A stretch of DNA of 64,000 bases, taken from VRUE01 sp963702705. Its GTDB lineage: Bacteria > Actinomycetota > Thermoleophilia > Solirubrobacterales > 70-9. The position numbers and the translations under genes were made by a program. The notes below the pieces were generated by a model. The model ran no database searches, was not told the DNA's origin, and saw nothing but the letters and a program-made list of their open reading frames with translations. Where the stretch lies: assembly GCA_963702705.1 (NCBI GenBank), contig CAVPDR010000006.1:62001-126000 (forward strand). Reading direction: 5' to 3'. Positions 14,541 to 22,007 of the stretch are shown here, piece after piece. Numbering within the stretch: the first letter of the stretch is position 1; each line of letters starts with the position of its first letter.

Positions 14541-16480
14541 TCCAGCGCCGCCGGGTTCGCCAGCGAGTCGCGGCTCGCCGCCTGCTCCGGCGGCGTCCCC
14601 ATCAGGATCCGCTTGACCGGCACCTCGAGCACCTTGCCGCTCAGCGTGCGCGGAACCTCGTCGATGACGAAGACCTCGTCGGGCACGTGGCGCGGGGAGC
14701 ACTGGCTGCGCACGCGGCGGGCGATCTCCACGCGCAGCTCGTCGTCGAGCTCGGCGCCCTCGCGCAGGACGACGAAGAGCGGCATCCAGCCCTCGGTCCC
14801 GGGCCGGGGGATGTCGACGACGAGGGCGTCGACGATCTGCTCGAGGCCGAGCACGGCGCGGTAGATCTCGCTCGTGCCCATGCGGATGCCGGAGCGGTTG
14901 ATCGTCGAGTCCGAGCGACCGTAGATAACGGCGGTGCCGCGGGCGGTGATTTCGATCCAGTCGCCGTGGCGCCAGACGCCGGGATAGTGCTCGAAGTAGC
15001 TGGCCCGGTAGCGGCTGCCGTCCTCGTCGCCCCAGAAGCGGACCGGCATCGAGGGCATCGGCTCGGTGACGACCAGCTCGCCGACCTCGTCGATCACGGC
15101 CTTGCCGTCATCGTCCCAGGCCTCTACCGCGGCGCCGAGCGCCCGCGCCTGCAGCTCGCCGCGGTAGACGGGCAGCAGCGCGCAGCCGCCGACGAAGGCG
15201 GTGCAGAGGTCGGTGCCGCCGCTGGTCGAGAAGAGCCAGGTGTCGGCGCCGAGGTGCCGGTAGATCCAGTCGAAGCCCTCGGGGGAGAGGGGGGAGCCGG
15301 TCGAGCCGACGGCCTTGAGGCGGCTGAGGTCACGGCGCGCGCCGGGCTCGACCCCGCCCTTCATGCAGGCGGCGATGTAGGAGGCGCTGGTGCCGAACAT
15401 CGTCACCCCGGCGCGCTCGGCGAGGTCCCAGAGCACGCCCATGTCTGGGTGGCCGGGGTTGCCGTCGTAGAGGACTATCGCCGCCTCGGTGAGCAGGCCG
15501 GAGACGAGGAAGTTCCACATCATCCAGCCGGTCGTGGTGAACCAGAAGAGGCGGTCGCCGGGGTGGGCGTCGACGTGGAGGTGGAGCTTCTTCAGGTGCT
15601 CGAGCAGGATGCCGCCCTGCGACTGGACGATCGCCTTCGGCAGGCCGGTGGTGCCGGAGGAGTAGAGGACCCAGAGCGGGTGCTCGAAGGGCACGCGCTC
15701 GAAGTCCAGCTCGGCGCCCTCGCCCGAGGCGAGCAGATCGTCCCAGCGGATCGCGTCGGAGAGGGACGAGAGGTCTGGATCGAGATCGAGATAGGGCAGG
15801 ACGACCGTGCTCGCCAGGCTCGGCATCGCCGCCTGCATCTGGGCGAGCGTCCCGCGGCGGTCGAAGTCCTTGCCGCCGTAGCGGTAGCCGTCGACGGCGA
15901 AGAGGACCTTGGGCTCGATCTGGGCGAAGCGGTCGATCACGCTGGCCGGGCCGAAGTCGGGCGAGCAGCTCGACCAGATCGCGCCGATGCTGGCGCTGGC
16001 GAGGAAGGCGACGATCGCCTCGGGAATGTTGGGCAGGTAGGCGACGACGCGGTCGCCGCGCCCGACCCCGAGCGCGCGCAGGCCCGCGGCGGTGGCCGCG
16101 ACCTGGGTGCGCAGCTCGCCCCAGCTCAGCTCGCCGAGCTCGCGCAGCTCGGAGGCGTGCAGGATCGCGGTCTCGGCGGCGTCCTTTCCGGCGAAGACGT
16201 GCTCGGCATAGTTGAGGCTGGTGCCGGCGAACCACTCGGCGCCAGGCATCTGGCGGTTGCCCAGGGCGCGCTCGTACTCGCCATCTGCCTCGACGCCGAA
16301 GAAATCCCAGATCGAGGACCAGAAGCTCTCGAGGTCGTCGACCGACCAGCGCCAGAGCTCGTCGTAGTCGGCGAAGGGCAGGCCGCGCTCGGCCGCGAGC
16401 CAACGCATGTATTCGGTCAGCCGGGCGCGCTCGATCAGTTCGGCGGGCGGCTCCCAGAGCTTCTCGGGCGCTGTGCTCAC
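14504..16480 (-). CDS. Acetoacetyl-CoA synthetase
   Basis: A 658-residue ANL-superfamily adenylate-forming enzyme of acetoacetate-CoA ligase length. It has LYSSGTTGLPKAIVQSQGG (ATP loop), FSTSGGTDLCTAFVGG, GRSDSTINRSGIRMGTSEIY and the C-terminal catalytic lysine in RTLSGKVLEVPVKRI. It converts acetoacetate, ATP and CoA to acetoacetyl-CoA in the cytosol. This is the expected next step after the HMG-CoA lyase on the other strand. It overlaps the upstream metallo-beta-lactamase gene by 4 nt, so those two are co-transcribed. Confidence 0.93.
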   Translation of the reverse strand: MSTAPEKLWEPPAELIERARLTEYMRWLAAERGLPFADYDELWRWSVDDLESFWSSIWDFFGVEADGEYERALGNRQMPGAEWFAGTSLNYAEHVFAGKDAAETAILHASELRELGELSWGELRTQVAATAAGLRALGVGRGDRVVAYLPNIPEAIVAFLASASIGAIWSSCSPDFGPASVIDRFAQIEPKVLFAVDGYRYGGKDFDRRGTLAQMQAAMPSLASTVVLPYLDLDPDLSSLSDAIRWDDLLASGEGAELDFERVPFEHPLWVLYSSGTTGLPKAIVQSQGGILLEHLKKLHLHVDAHPGDRLFWFTTTGWMMWNFLVSGLLTEAAIVLYDGNPGHPDMGVLWDLAERAGVTMFGTSASYIAACMKGGVEPGARRDLSRLKAVGSTGSPLSPEGFDWIYRHLGADTWLFSTSGGTDLCTAFVGGCALLPVYRGELQARALGAAVEAWDDDGKAVIDEVGELVVTEPMPSMPVRFWGDEDGSRYRASYFEHYPGVWRHGDWIEITARGTAVIYGRSDSTINRSGIRMGTSEIYRAVLGLEQIVDALVVDIPRPGTEGWMPLFVVLREGAELDDELRVEIARRVRSQCSPRHVPDEVFVIDEVPRTLSGKVLEVPVKRILMGTPPEQAASRDSLANPAALDYFSEMAARLPS

Positions 16481-17313
16481 GCCGCAGCGGCGCCGGCTGA
16501 GCTTGCCTGCGCGAGGTCAAGCTCGTCCGGGTCGTGCGAGCAGATAAGCCGCACCTCATCGCCATGTCGCGTTACAAGCTCGCGCAGGCGCTCCTGGTTG
16601 GCCAGGCGCTGCTTGCGGTCGGCGTTGTTGAGGTTCTGGAAGAAGCGCAGCCCGGGCGGGCAGCTGGGGGGCGTGGCGATCTCGTCGTGGTGGAAGTAGG
16701 CGTCGCCGCAGTGCAGCAGCCAGCTGTCGCCGGTCCTGATCGCGACCCCGGTGTGGCCGAGCGTGTGCCCGATCAGGGGAACCAGCAGCACCTCGGTGCC
16801 GAGGTCGGGAAGGATCTTCACGCCCTCGAAGCCGAACCAGTCGTCGCCTTCGGCGTCGTGGCGGACCCAGCGCGGGCTGTGCTTCCAGTGGACGCCGAGG
16901 TAGCGGGGACGGTCGCGCAGGCTCGGGTCGAGGGCGGCGTCGAGCTCTCGCCCGTAGACGTGTACCTCGGCCTGCGGGAAGTCGGGCAGCCCGCCGCTGT
17001 GGTCGGGGTCGAGGTGGGTGGTGACGATCTGGCGCACGTCGGCCGGATCGAAGCCGAGGCTCTTGACCTGCTCGAGCGCGGTTTCCTCGATCGTCGTCTG
17101 GGGGTTCATCAGCGCGAAGACGGCCCCGAGCTGCTTCGGGTTGCGCACGTCCTCGGCGCCGAAGCCGGTATCGAGCAGGACCAGCCCGCCGTCGGCCTCG
17201 ATCAGCAGGCAGTGGCAGATGCTTCTGCCGGGCTCGAGCAGTCCGCCCTTGCCGTTGATCAGCCGCGCCCCGCGGGGGCAGAGCGTGCCGCAGTTGAGGT
17301 GGTGGATGCGCAT
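16477..17313 (-). CDS. Metallo-beta-lactamase-fold hydrolase (AHL lactonase-like family)
   Basis: A 278-residue MBL-fold protein. The metal motif is THLDPDHSGG at residues 99-108, i.e. HxDxDH with Asp where the usual second His sits. Further ligands are in LIGHTLGHTG and LLHCGDAYFHHDE. The N-terminus MRIHHLNCGTLCPRG is characteristic of a group annotated as N-acyl homoserine lactonase family in actinobacteria, but the substrate could be another lactone or thioester. Co-transcription with acetoacetyl-CoA synthetase (4-nt overlap) suggests an acyl-CoA or lactone side reaction. The first gene of its operon. Confidence 0.82.
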   Translation of the reverse strand: MRIHHLNCGTLCPRGARLINGKGGLLEPGRSICHCLLIEADGGLVLLDTGFGAEDVRNPKQLGAVFALMNPQTTIEETALEQVKSLGFDPADVRQIVTTHLDPDHSGGLPDFPQAEVHVYGRELDAALDPSLRDRPRYLGVHWKHSPRWVRHDAEGDDWFGFEGVKILPDLGTEVLLVPLIGHTLGHTGVAIRTGDSWLLHCGDAYFHHDEIATPPSCPPGLRFFQNLNNADRKQRLANQERLRELVTRHGDEVRLICSHDPDELDLAQASSAGAAAA

Positions 17314-17410
17314 ACCGCGGGTCAGTCTATTCAGGCGCGAGCCGACCGATTGAGACTCGGGGCTGTCCCAATGCGCCTATCGTCGCCGACCGCTCTATCT
17401 TTTGTCCGGC

Positions 17411-17494
17411 GCCGGAGTGGCGGAATTGGTATACGCGATCGGCTCAAAATCGATTGCCCTTACGGGCTTGTGGGTTCGAGTCCCACCTCCGGTA
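17411..17494 (+). tRNA. tRNA-Leu (CAA)
   Basis: An 84-nt type II tRNA with a GCCGGAG/CTCCGGT acceptor stem, anticodon loop CTCAAAA, a long variable arm and GGGTTCGAGTCCC T-arm. The discriminator is A. CCA is not encoded. Confidence 0.93.
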
Positions 17495-17518
17495 TCGACG
17501 CCTCAGGGCGAGTGAGCG

Positions 17519-18064
17519 TCAGGCGGGAAGCGGCGGGGCGCTGTCGTCGGGAGTCGCGCCGGCGCCGTAGTCCTCGCCGTAGCCGATCGGCCGCTCCTCC
17601 TCGACGTGCCAGTTTTGGTTGAAGGCGTAGAGCGCGACGGCGATCAGGATCAGCTGCAGGATCGCGAGGATGATCACCAGCAGGCCGATCAGCGGCGAGG
17701 GGATCAGCCCTTCGTCGAAGCCGGCCTTGTCGCGTGCGAACCAGCTGTCGGCCCCGGTCGCACAGAAGATCGCCAGGATCATCGAGAGCGCCGCGGCGAC
17801 CGGCAGGATGCCGCGGTTCCAGCGGAAGACGAGGAAGGCGAAGAAGGCGTAGAGCGCGGCATAGATCAGACAGACGATCCCCATGCCGCCCCCACCGGTC
17901 ATCAGCGAGAAGCCGGTGATCGTGATCAGGAAGGCGATCGCCGAGGTCGCCACGAGCAGGAAGAAGAGCACGAACTTGGTCGTGATCGACTCGGCTTTCT
18001 CCCGATTTGGCCGCCACAGTTCGTAGCCAGGCCTGACCTCTCCAACCGCCACGCCGACGATCAT
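17519..18064 (-). CDS. Four-helix membrane protein of unknown function
   Basis: A 181-residue protein with a short cytoplasmic N-terminus, then hydrophobic helices at about residues 30-53, 58-80, 86-104 and 122-148. A soluble acidic C-terminal tail reads EEERPIGYGEDYGAG. No motif identifies a function. It sits alone between two tRNA-Leu genes. The ATG at 18064 is used; the TM count fits a small integral protein conserved in related actinobacteria, but I cannot name the family. Confidence 0.65.
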   Translation of the reverse strand: MIVGVAVGEVRPGYELWRPNREKAESITTKFVLFFLLVATSAIAFLITITGFSLMTGGGGMGIVCLIYAALYAFFAFLVFRWNRGILPVAAALSMILAIFCATGADSWFARDKAGFDEGLIPSPLIGLLVIILAILQLILIAVALYAFNQNWHVEEERPIGYGEDYGAGATPDDSAPPLPA

Positions 18065-18125
18065 AGAATCTATGAGCGACGCTGCGGCATTGGTCGCGCG
18101 TTAAGGCGCGAGTTGGCGCAGCCAC

Positions 18126-18209
18126 GCGGGCGTGGTGAAATTGGCAAACACGCTGGCTTTAGGTGCCAGTGCTCGAAAGAGCTTGGGGGTTCAAGTCCCT
18201 CCGCCCGCA
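18126..18209 (+). tRNA. tRNA-Leu (TAG)
   Basis: A type II tRNA with a GCGGGCG/CGCCCGC acceptor stem, anticodon loop TTTAGGT, variable arm GCTCGAAAGAGC and a GGGTTCAAGTCCC T-arm. Discriminator A. Confidence 0.93.
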
Positions 18210-18230
18210 CTGAATTAGCATGGCCTTCTC

Positions 18231-18304
18231 GGGGCAGTGGCCCAACTGGCTAAGGCACCGGTCTCCAAAACCGGCGATTCCAGGTTCGAGTCCTGGCTGC
18301 CCCG
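18231..18304 (+). tRNA. tRNA-Trp (CCA)
   Basis: GGGGCAG/CTGCCCC acceptor stem and anticodon loop CTCCAAA. Its 3' half (18257-18307) is repeated at 20450-20500 with 45 of 51 positions matching, which marks it as the integration site of the following island. Confidence 0.95.
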
Positions 18305-18310
18305 CTTTCA

Positions 18311-18331
18311 TTCTGGCTCTTGGAGCCAGAA
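18311..18331 (+). terminator. Probable terminator of tRNA-Trp
   Basis: A perfect 9-bp stem (TTCTGGCTC / GAGCCAGAA) with a 3-nt loop, 6 bases after the tRNA, followed by a weak T-containing stretch. It lies inside the island, so insertion may have supplied a new terminator. Confidence 0.5.
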
Positions 18332-18430
18332 ATTTGGCTTTATAAGGGGAATGTCGAGGTGTTGAGTGCGCGGTTTGGGAGCCACCTCGATGGGGTCGCG
18401 CAGGCGTCAATTGGGTGATCGACCGATCTT

Positions 18431-18456
18431 TTCATTCCCTAGGCATTCCCCTGAGG
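18431..18456. repeat. Island-internal repeat, left copy
   Basis: TTCATTCCC...GCATTCCCCTGAGG, imperfectly repeated at 20373-20399 (TTCATTCCC...GCATTCCCCCGAGG). Within each copy the unit CATTCCC occurs twice. The position near both island ends suggests integrase arm-type binding sites; this is inference. Confidence 0.55.
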
Positions 18457-18524
18457 AGGTGAACACTGGGCCTTTTAGCAGGACTCGGCCGTCGTACGCC
18501 GAGGCCTTGGGCAGACTGATTGCT

Positions 18525-19649
18525 ATGAACCGCAAGCAACGCAAGCGTCGCCGGGCGAAGCGGCGAGTTTCGACGTCTGGCGATCGCTCGAAAGGGCGCC
18601 GAGCCTTGAATGGAGGCGGCGGGATCCAGGAGACCGAAGTTGAGCTAGGGATGGAGGATGAAGCGCAGGCGGCAGCCTTTCGTGAGGAATTTTCCCAATT
18701 CGCAGCCGAGGCGCCGGAACAGATCAAGGCGCTTCGCGAAAACCTGATCGAGCTCCTATCTCCATTTGACGCCTTCGACATCCTCGCCAACGCTTGGATG
18801 GCAAATACCCCTCTGAATTCAAATACATATCGCGAGAGCGATATGGAGGGGCTGATGGCTATCCCCGACTACGTTGCGCTTCTTTGCGTGCAGCGCCACA
18901 GTCGTAAGCCGACTGCCAAGGCGGAGAGGCTGATTGATGGCCGCCTAATCGATCAAATCAACGAACTCGTCAAGCAGATCCTCAGTCTTACGGATCTTCA
19001 CTTGAGCTATGAGGCTAGGAATGAGGGCAGCGCGTTTGAGCATCTGCGCGGGCGCATGGTTTCCCGGCGCATGTACGTGCAGGGGCCGGGATTTGATTTT
19101 CAGGAGCGGGAGCTCCTCGCCGCTCTTTTTGATGATGCGCAGACGAAAGAAGATCTGCTCTCGAGTATCGGCTTTACGGCCGAAGATGGTCTGGCAATCG
19201 GAGACGCGATCATGGAAGTGAGCTTGAAGAAGTTCTTTGAGCGGTCTCAAGGTGGTCGGGCGGTGCCCAAGCTGATTGAGCAAAGCTTGCAGCAGGGTGA
19301 GGATCTTGGGCTTCCAACCGAGCAGCTTTCGAAAATGCCGAAAGCAGAACGTGTAAAGCGGCTTCAGCAGCTTGGGAAGATCTACACCTTCTCCGACCTG
19401 GGTTCGACGATGCAGGTAGGCGCGGCTGAGATTGCAGCCAAGAAGCATCAGAGCCGTCTTCGCCGCTGGGTTTCGTTCGGCTGGTGCGCTGATACGCCGG
19501 GCCTCCTAGATCTCGTCGGTTTGATCGTTGGAGATTGGCGTCCCGATGAAGATCTGGACCGGCTCCTGGGGGGATGGAGCTCGCTCCCTCTCGTCCCCTG
19601 GCTCACTCTGACCCGAATCCAAACTTCAGACTGCCAGGGATCGGGTTGA
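18525..19649 (+). CDS. Island protein of unknown function, 374 aa
   Basis: A soluble protein starting with a very basic tail (MNRKQRKRRRAKRRVS), then a Gly-rich linker and a mostly helical acidic region. Notable segments are ESDMEGLMAIPDYVALLCVQ and LLSSIGFTAEDGLAIGDAIME. No domain was recognised. The last 25 residues (WSSLPLVPWLTLTRIQTSD) look unlike the rest and may be run-on sequence after a lost 3' part. The ATG at 18525 is chosen because the frame upstream runs through the repeat region. Codon use is visibly less GC-biased than in flanking genes, consistent with transfer. The basic N-terminus could bind nucleic acid, but the function is unknown. Confidence 0.6.
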   Translation: MNRKQRKRRRAKRRVSTSGDRSKGRRALNGGGGIQETEVELGMEDEAQAAAFREEFSQFAAEAPEQIKALRENLIELLSPFDAFDILANAWMANTPLNSNTYRESDMEGLMAIPDYVALLCVQRHSRKPTAKAERLIDGRLIDQINELVKQILSLTDLHLSYEARNEGSAFEHLRGRMVSRRMYVQGPGFDFQERELLAALFDDAQTKEDLLSSIGFTAEDGLAIGDAIMEVSLKKFFERSQGGRAVPKLIEQSLQQGEDLGLPTEQLSKMPKAERVKRLQQLGKIYTFSDLGSTMQVGAAEIAAKKHQSRLRRWVSFGWCADTPGLLDLVGLIVGDWRPDEDLDRLLGGWSSLPLVPWLTLTRIQTSDCQGSG

Positions 19650-19674
19650 GGCCCCCATCTATAGCTAAACGTAA

Positions 19675-19715
19675 GTAGCGCCGAAATGCATGCACTGGCG
19701 CCATTTGGGCGCTAC
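19675..19715. promoter_or_regulatory. Candidate operator of the toxin-antitoxin pair
   Basis: GTAGCGCC at 19675-19682 and its exact complement GGCGCTAC at 19708-19715, ending 9 bases before the antitoxin ATG. An inverted repeat in this place is the usual site for autorepression by ribbon-helix-helix antitoxins. Seen in sequence; function inferred. Confidence 0.5.
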
Positions 19716-19724
19716 ACTTGGGCA

Positions 19725-19958
19725 ATGCCAAGTGTCCAGATCAAGAACGTCCCACCCAAAGTGCATCGAGTGCTGCGCCTACGAGCAGCGGATGCTGGGC
19801 AGTCCATGCAGGAGTACTTGCTCGCCCAGCTCACTCGCCAGGCCCAAGAGGCGACTCTCGAGGAGGTCCTTGACCGGGCGGGAGGTCGCTCAGGAGGCTC
19901 GCTCGGGCTCGCTTTTGCGGCCGAGACTCTCCGCGATGAGCGTCAGCGGGCTGCGTGA
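19725..19958 (+). CDS. FitA/VapB-type ribbon-helix-helix antitoxin
   Basis: A 77-residue protein starting MPSVQIKNVPPKVHRVLRLR, the N-terminal DNA-binding strand and helix of FitA-like antitoxins, with QSMQEYLLAQL following. The C-terminal part would wrap the toxin. The ATG at 19725 is preferred over an upstream ATG at 19686 because the family begins at this residue. It overlaps the toxin gene by 4 nt (GTGA), the usual toxin-antitoxin coupling. It probably represses its own promoter through the inverted repeat upstream. Confidence 0.85.
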   Translation: MPSVQIKNVPPKVHRVLRLRAADAGQSMQEYLLAQLTRQAQEATLEEVLDRAGGRSGGSLGLAFAAETLRDERQRAA

Positions 19959-20347
19959 TCGTTGTTGACGCCTCAGTGCTTGCACCCGCTCTAGCGGATG
20001 ATGGCGCTGATGGCGATCGAGTCCGCGGGCGACTTCGTGGGGAGCAGCTCACCGCACCTGAACTAATCGACCTTGAGGTTATTTCGACTCTTCGACGCGC
20101 GGCTCGGGCTGGCAGGCTCGACGACCGGCGATCTAGTCAGGTCTTGACCGATCTCGCGGCGCTGCCCCTGCGTCGGGTTCCACATCTGCCTCTCCTGTCC
20201 CGTATCTGGGAGTTGCGTGACAACCTCACCGCCTATGACGCAGCCTACGTGGCCCTTGCCGAGGCTCTCAATGCTCTGCTCCTGACTGCTGATGGGCCGT
20301 TGGGGCGGGCTTCCGGCGTGCGCTGTGAGGTCGAGGTTTTGGGCTAG
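19955..20347 (+). CDS. VapC-type PIN-domain toxin
   Basis: A 130-residue PIN ribonuclease. The acidic metal ligands are D5 (IVVDASVL), the Glu in LIDLEVIST, the Asp in TAYDAAYVALAEAL and the Asp in LLTADGPLG. Such toxins cleave tRNA or rRNA and are neutralised by the preceding antitoxin. The GTG start lies within the antitoxin's last codons. The catalytic set appears complete, so the pair may still be active and could help keep the degenerate island in the chromosome. Confidence 0.88.
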   Translation: MIVVDASVLAPALADDGADGDRVRGRLRGEQLTAPELIDLEVISTLRRAARAGRLDDRRSSQVLTDLAALPLRRVPHLPLLSRIWELRDNLTAYDAAYVALAEALNALLLTADGPLGRASGVRCEVEVLG

Positions 20348-20372
20348 CGATTCGCGTCGAATCCCAGCGAGC

Positions 20373-20399
20373 TTCATTCCCCTGCGCATTCCCCCGAGG
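20373..20399. repeat. Island-internal repeat, right copy
   Basis: Imperfect copy of 18431-18456, 26 bases after the toxin gene and 50 bases before the tRNA-like boundary. Confidence 0.55.
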
Positions 20400-20449
20400 T
20401 CAAACAAGGCGCGTTTTTCGCTTGCTAGAGCGATCTGGTGGAATCGAGT

Positions 20450-20500
20450 ACCGGTCTCCAAAACCAGCGATTCCGGGTTCGAATCCCGGCACCCCCGCTT
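20450..20500 (+). repeat. Right attachment site: tRNA-Trp 3'-half copy
   Basis: Contains the anticodon arm, T-arm and acceptor 3' strand of tRNA-Trp (ACCGGTCTCCAAAACC, then GGGTTCGAATCCC) but no 5' half, so it cannot fold as a tRNA. It matches 18257-18307 at 45 of 51 positions. The divergence suggests an old insertion or an element that brought its own tRNA end from another species. Confidence 0.8.
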
Positions 20501-20501
20501 C

Positions 20502-21728
20502 TCAGCGCCGTGTCGGCCGCAGGCCGATCAGCTCGTAGTAGCCGATCAGGTAGAGGCGGCGGCCGTCGGAGACCATCGGCGTGTAGCCGGCCTGTTTCAG
20601 CTCGAAGGCCTTGTGGTGGGTGCGGACGTCGATGCCGATCGTCTCGCCGGTCTTGAAGCTCGAGGTGTAGACGGTGTGGCCGATCACGGTTGCCGTGCCC
20701 GGCACCGGGCCGCCGACCGGGTAGCGCCACTCTCGCTTGCCGGTGAGGGCGTCGAGCGCGTAGAAGTGCTCGTCGTAGGAGCCGATGTAGACGCTGGGCG
20801 GCGTGCCCGGGACCTTGGCGACGGCGGGCGAGCCGTAGACGAAGTTGCCGGTCGGGAAGGACCAGTCGACCTTGCCGGTCTTTTCGTCGAAGGCGTAGAT
20901 CGTCCCGTCGTCTCGAGCGGCGAAGACGCGGCCGAAGGCGATCGCGGGGGAGGAGTAGAAGCCGCCCGCGCCGTAGGGGGCCACCTTCGAAGTGTTGGTC
21001 CGCCAGAGCAGCCTGCCGTTCCCGGCGTCGAGGCAGAACATCCCGCTCTCGTAGTCGGCGGCGAAGACGCGGCCGCGGTGGAAGCTCGGGCTGGCTTTGA
21101 TCGCCCCCGGCGAGTTGAACTGCCAGAGGACCTTGCCGTCGGAGGCGCGCAGCGCGACCACGTTGGTCTTGTCGGTGCCGAGGTAGAGCCTGCCGCCTAC
21201 CGCCATCGGCGACGATTCCAGGTGGCCGACGAGCTTGCGCGTCCAGACCTGCTTGCCGGTCTTGGCGTCGATAGCGACGAGGTTGCCGTCGACGTAGGCG
21301 AAGAACACCTTGCCTTCGTGGAAGACGGGCGCGGTGACGTCGGTCGGCGTGCCCGAGTCCACCGGGTCGGTCGTTCGTTCCCAGAGGACCTTGCGGTCGC
21401 GGAGCCGCACCGCCTTGGCGTTGCCGTACTTGTTGACGACGTAGGCGACGCCGCCGGCGATCGCCGGCGGGAACTCGATCAGCGCGTGGGTGTTGACCGA
21501 CCACGCTTCGCGCAGCGGCGGGTCGAGCGCTCGCCGAGGCGGGGCGGGGAGGTAGTGCGTGCGCTCGGGCACGCGGCCGAAGAGCGGCCAGGGGGTGAGG
21601 CCGGCGCCGGAGGACGACGCTTCGGTTGTTCCGCCGTCATCGGAGGACCCGCCGCAGCCGCCAAGCGCGAGCCCAGCGGCGACCGCGGCGAGCAAGAAGG
21701 CGATACGTCTCCCGGATCGGCTGCTCAT
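20502..21728 (-). CDS. PQQ-like beta-propeller repeat lipoprotein
   Basis: A 408-residue exported lipoprotein. It has MSSRSGRRIAFLLAAVAAG then a lipobox ending LGGCGG, a Ser/Gly linker and repeated propeller blades of the type GKVFFAYVDGNLVAIDAKTGKQ. The blade pattern (AxDxxTGKxxW) recurs about six times, as in PQQ-binding-like WD40/YVTN folds such as BamB. It probably has a scaffolding or sensing role outside the membrane; no PQQ-enzyme catalytic residues were identified. The ATG at 21728 starts the signal peptide; the longer frame runs antisense through tRNA-Gly. It ends 2 bases from the island boundary. Confidence 0.82.
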   Translation of the reverse strand: MSSRSGRRIAFLLAAVAAGLALGGCGGSSDDGGTTEASSSGAGLTPWPLFGRVPERTHYLPAPPRRALDPPLREAWSVNTHALIEFPPAIAGGVAYVVNKYGNAKAVRLRDRKVLWERTTDPVDSGTPTDVTAPVFHEGKVFFAYVDGNLVAIDAKTGKQVWTRKLVGHLESSPMAVGGRLYLGTDKTNVVALRASDGKVLWQFNSPGAIKASPSFHRGRVFAADYESGMFCLDAGNGRLLWRTNTSKVAPYGAGGFYSSPAIAFGRVFAARDDGTIYAFDEKTGKVDWSFPTGNFVYGSPAVAKVPGTPPSVYIGSYDEHFYALDALTGKREWRYPVGGPVPGTATVIGHTVYTSSFKTGETIGIDVRTHHKAFELKQAGYTPMVSDGRRLYLIGYYELIGLRPTRR

Positions 21729-21788
21729 CGACCCTCTGCATCGGCCTCGCCAGTCCGAACTTGAGCCGCAGCGCGCCTCGGACGCGAG

Positions 21789-21859
21789 AGCGGCGGACGA
21801 GAATCGAACTCGCGTCATCAGCTTGGAAGGCTGAGGCTCTACCGTTGAGCTACCGCCGC
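21789..21859 (-). tRNA. tRNA-Gly (TCC)
   Basis: Reads GCGGCGGTAGCTCAACGGTA on the minus strand, with anticodon loop CTTCCAA and GAGTTCGATTCTC T-arm. Acceptor GCGGCGG/CCGCCGC. Confidence 0.93.
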
Positions 21860-21889
21860 GTGCGAATCCGTCAGAATGTAATCCAGCCA

Positions 21890-21963
21890 CGGGGAGTGGC
21901 GCAGTCTGGTAGCGCACTCGGCTGGGGGCCGAGCGGTCGCAGGTTCAAATCCTGTCTCCCCGA
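21890..21963 (+). tRNA. tRNA-Pro (GGG)
   Basis: Acceptor CGGGGAG/CTCCCCG, anticodon loop CTGGGGG, T-arm CAGGTTCAAATCCTG. A run of five T follows directly and may end transcription. Confidence 0.93.
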
Positions 21964-22007
21964 TTTTTGCAGACAAAAGCATCCGGCCCGTTTGCAATGC
22001 TGGTCGG

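Larger units (their letters stand above)
18257..20500 (+). mobile_element. Degenerate 2.2-kb genomic island at tRNA-Trp
   Basis: Bounded on the left by the 3' half of tRNA-Trp and on the right by a 51-bp imperfect copy of it (45/51 match), the classic footprint of tyrosine-integrase insertion into a tRNA gene. The cargo is an unknown protein with less GC-rich codon use than its neighbours and a VapBC-type toxin-antitoxin pair. No integrase or excisionase remains. A second imperfect repeat (18431-18456 and 20373-20399) lies just inside the boundaries. Boundaries are seen directly; the mechanism is inferred. Confidence 0.75.

Noticed and set aside
14120..16699. An 859-codon open frame on the plus strand
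   Set aside because: It is antisense to the acetoacetyl-CoA synthetase and MBL genes, with Arg/Ala/Gly-rich composition and no family pattern. GC-rich third positions create such frames.
20450..20500. A further tRNA gene
   Set aside because: Only the 3' half of tRNA-Trp is present, with no D-arm or 5' acceptor strand. It is an attachment-site remnant.
20292..21764. A 490-codon plus-strand frame with repeated Val/Gly/Asp motifs
   Set aside because: Its apparent repeats are the mirror of the beta-propeller blades of the lipoprotein on the minus strand.
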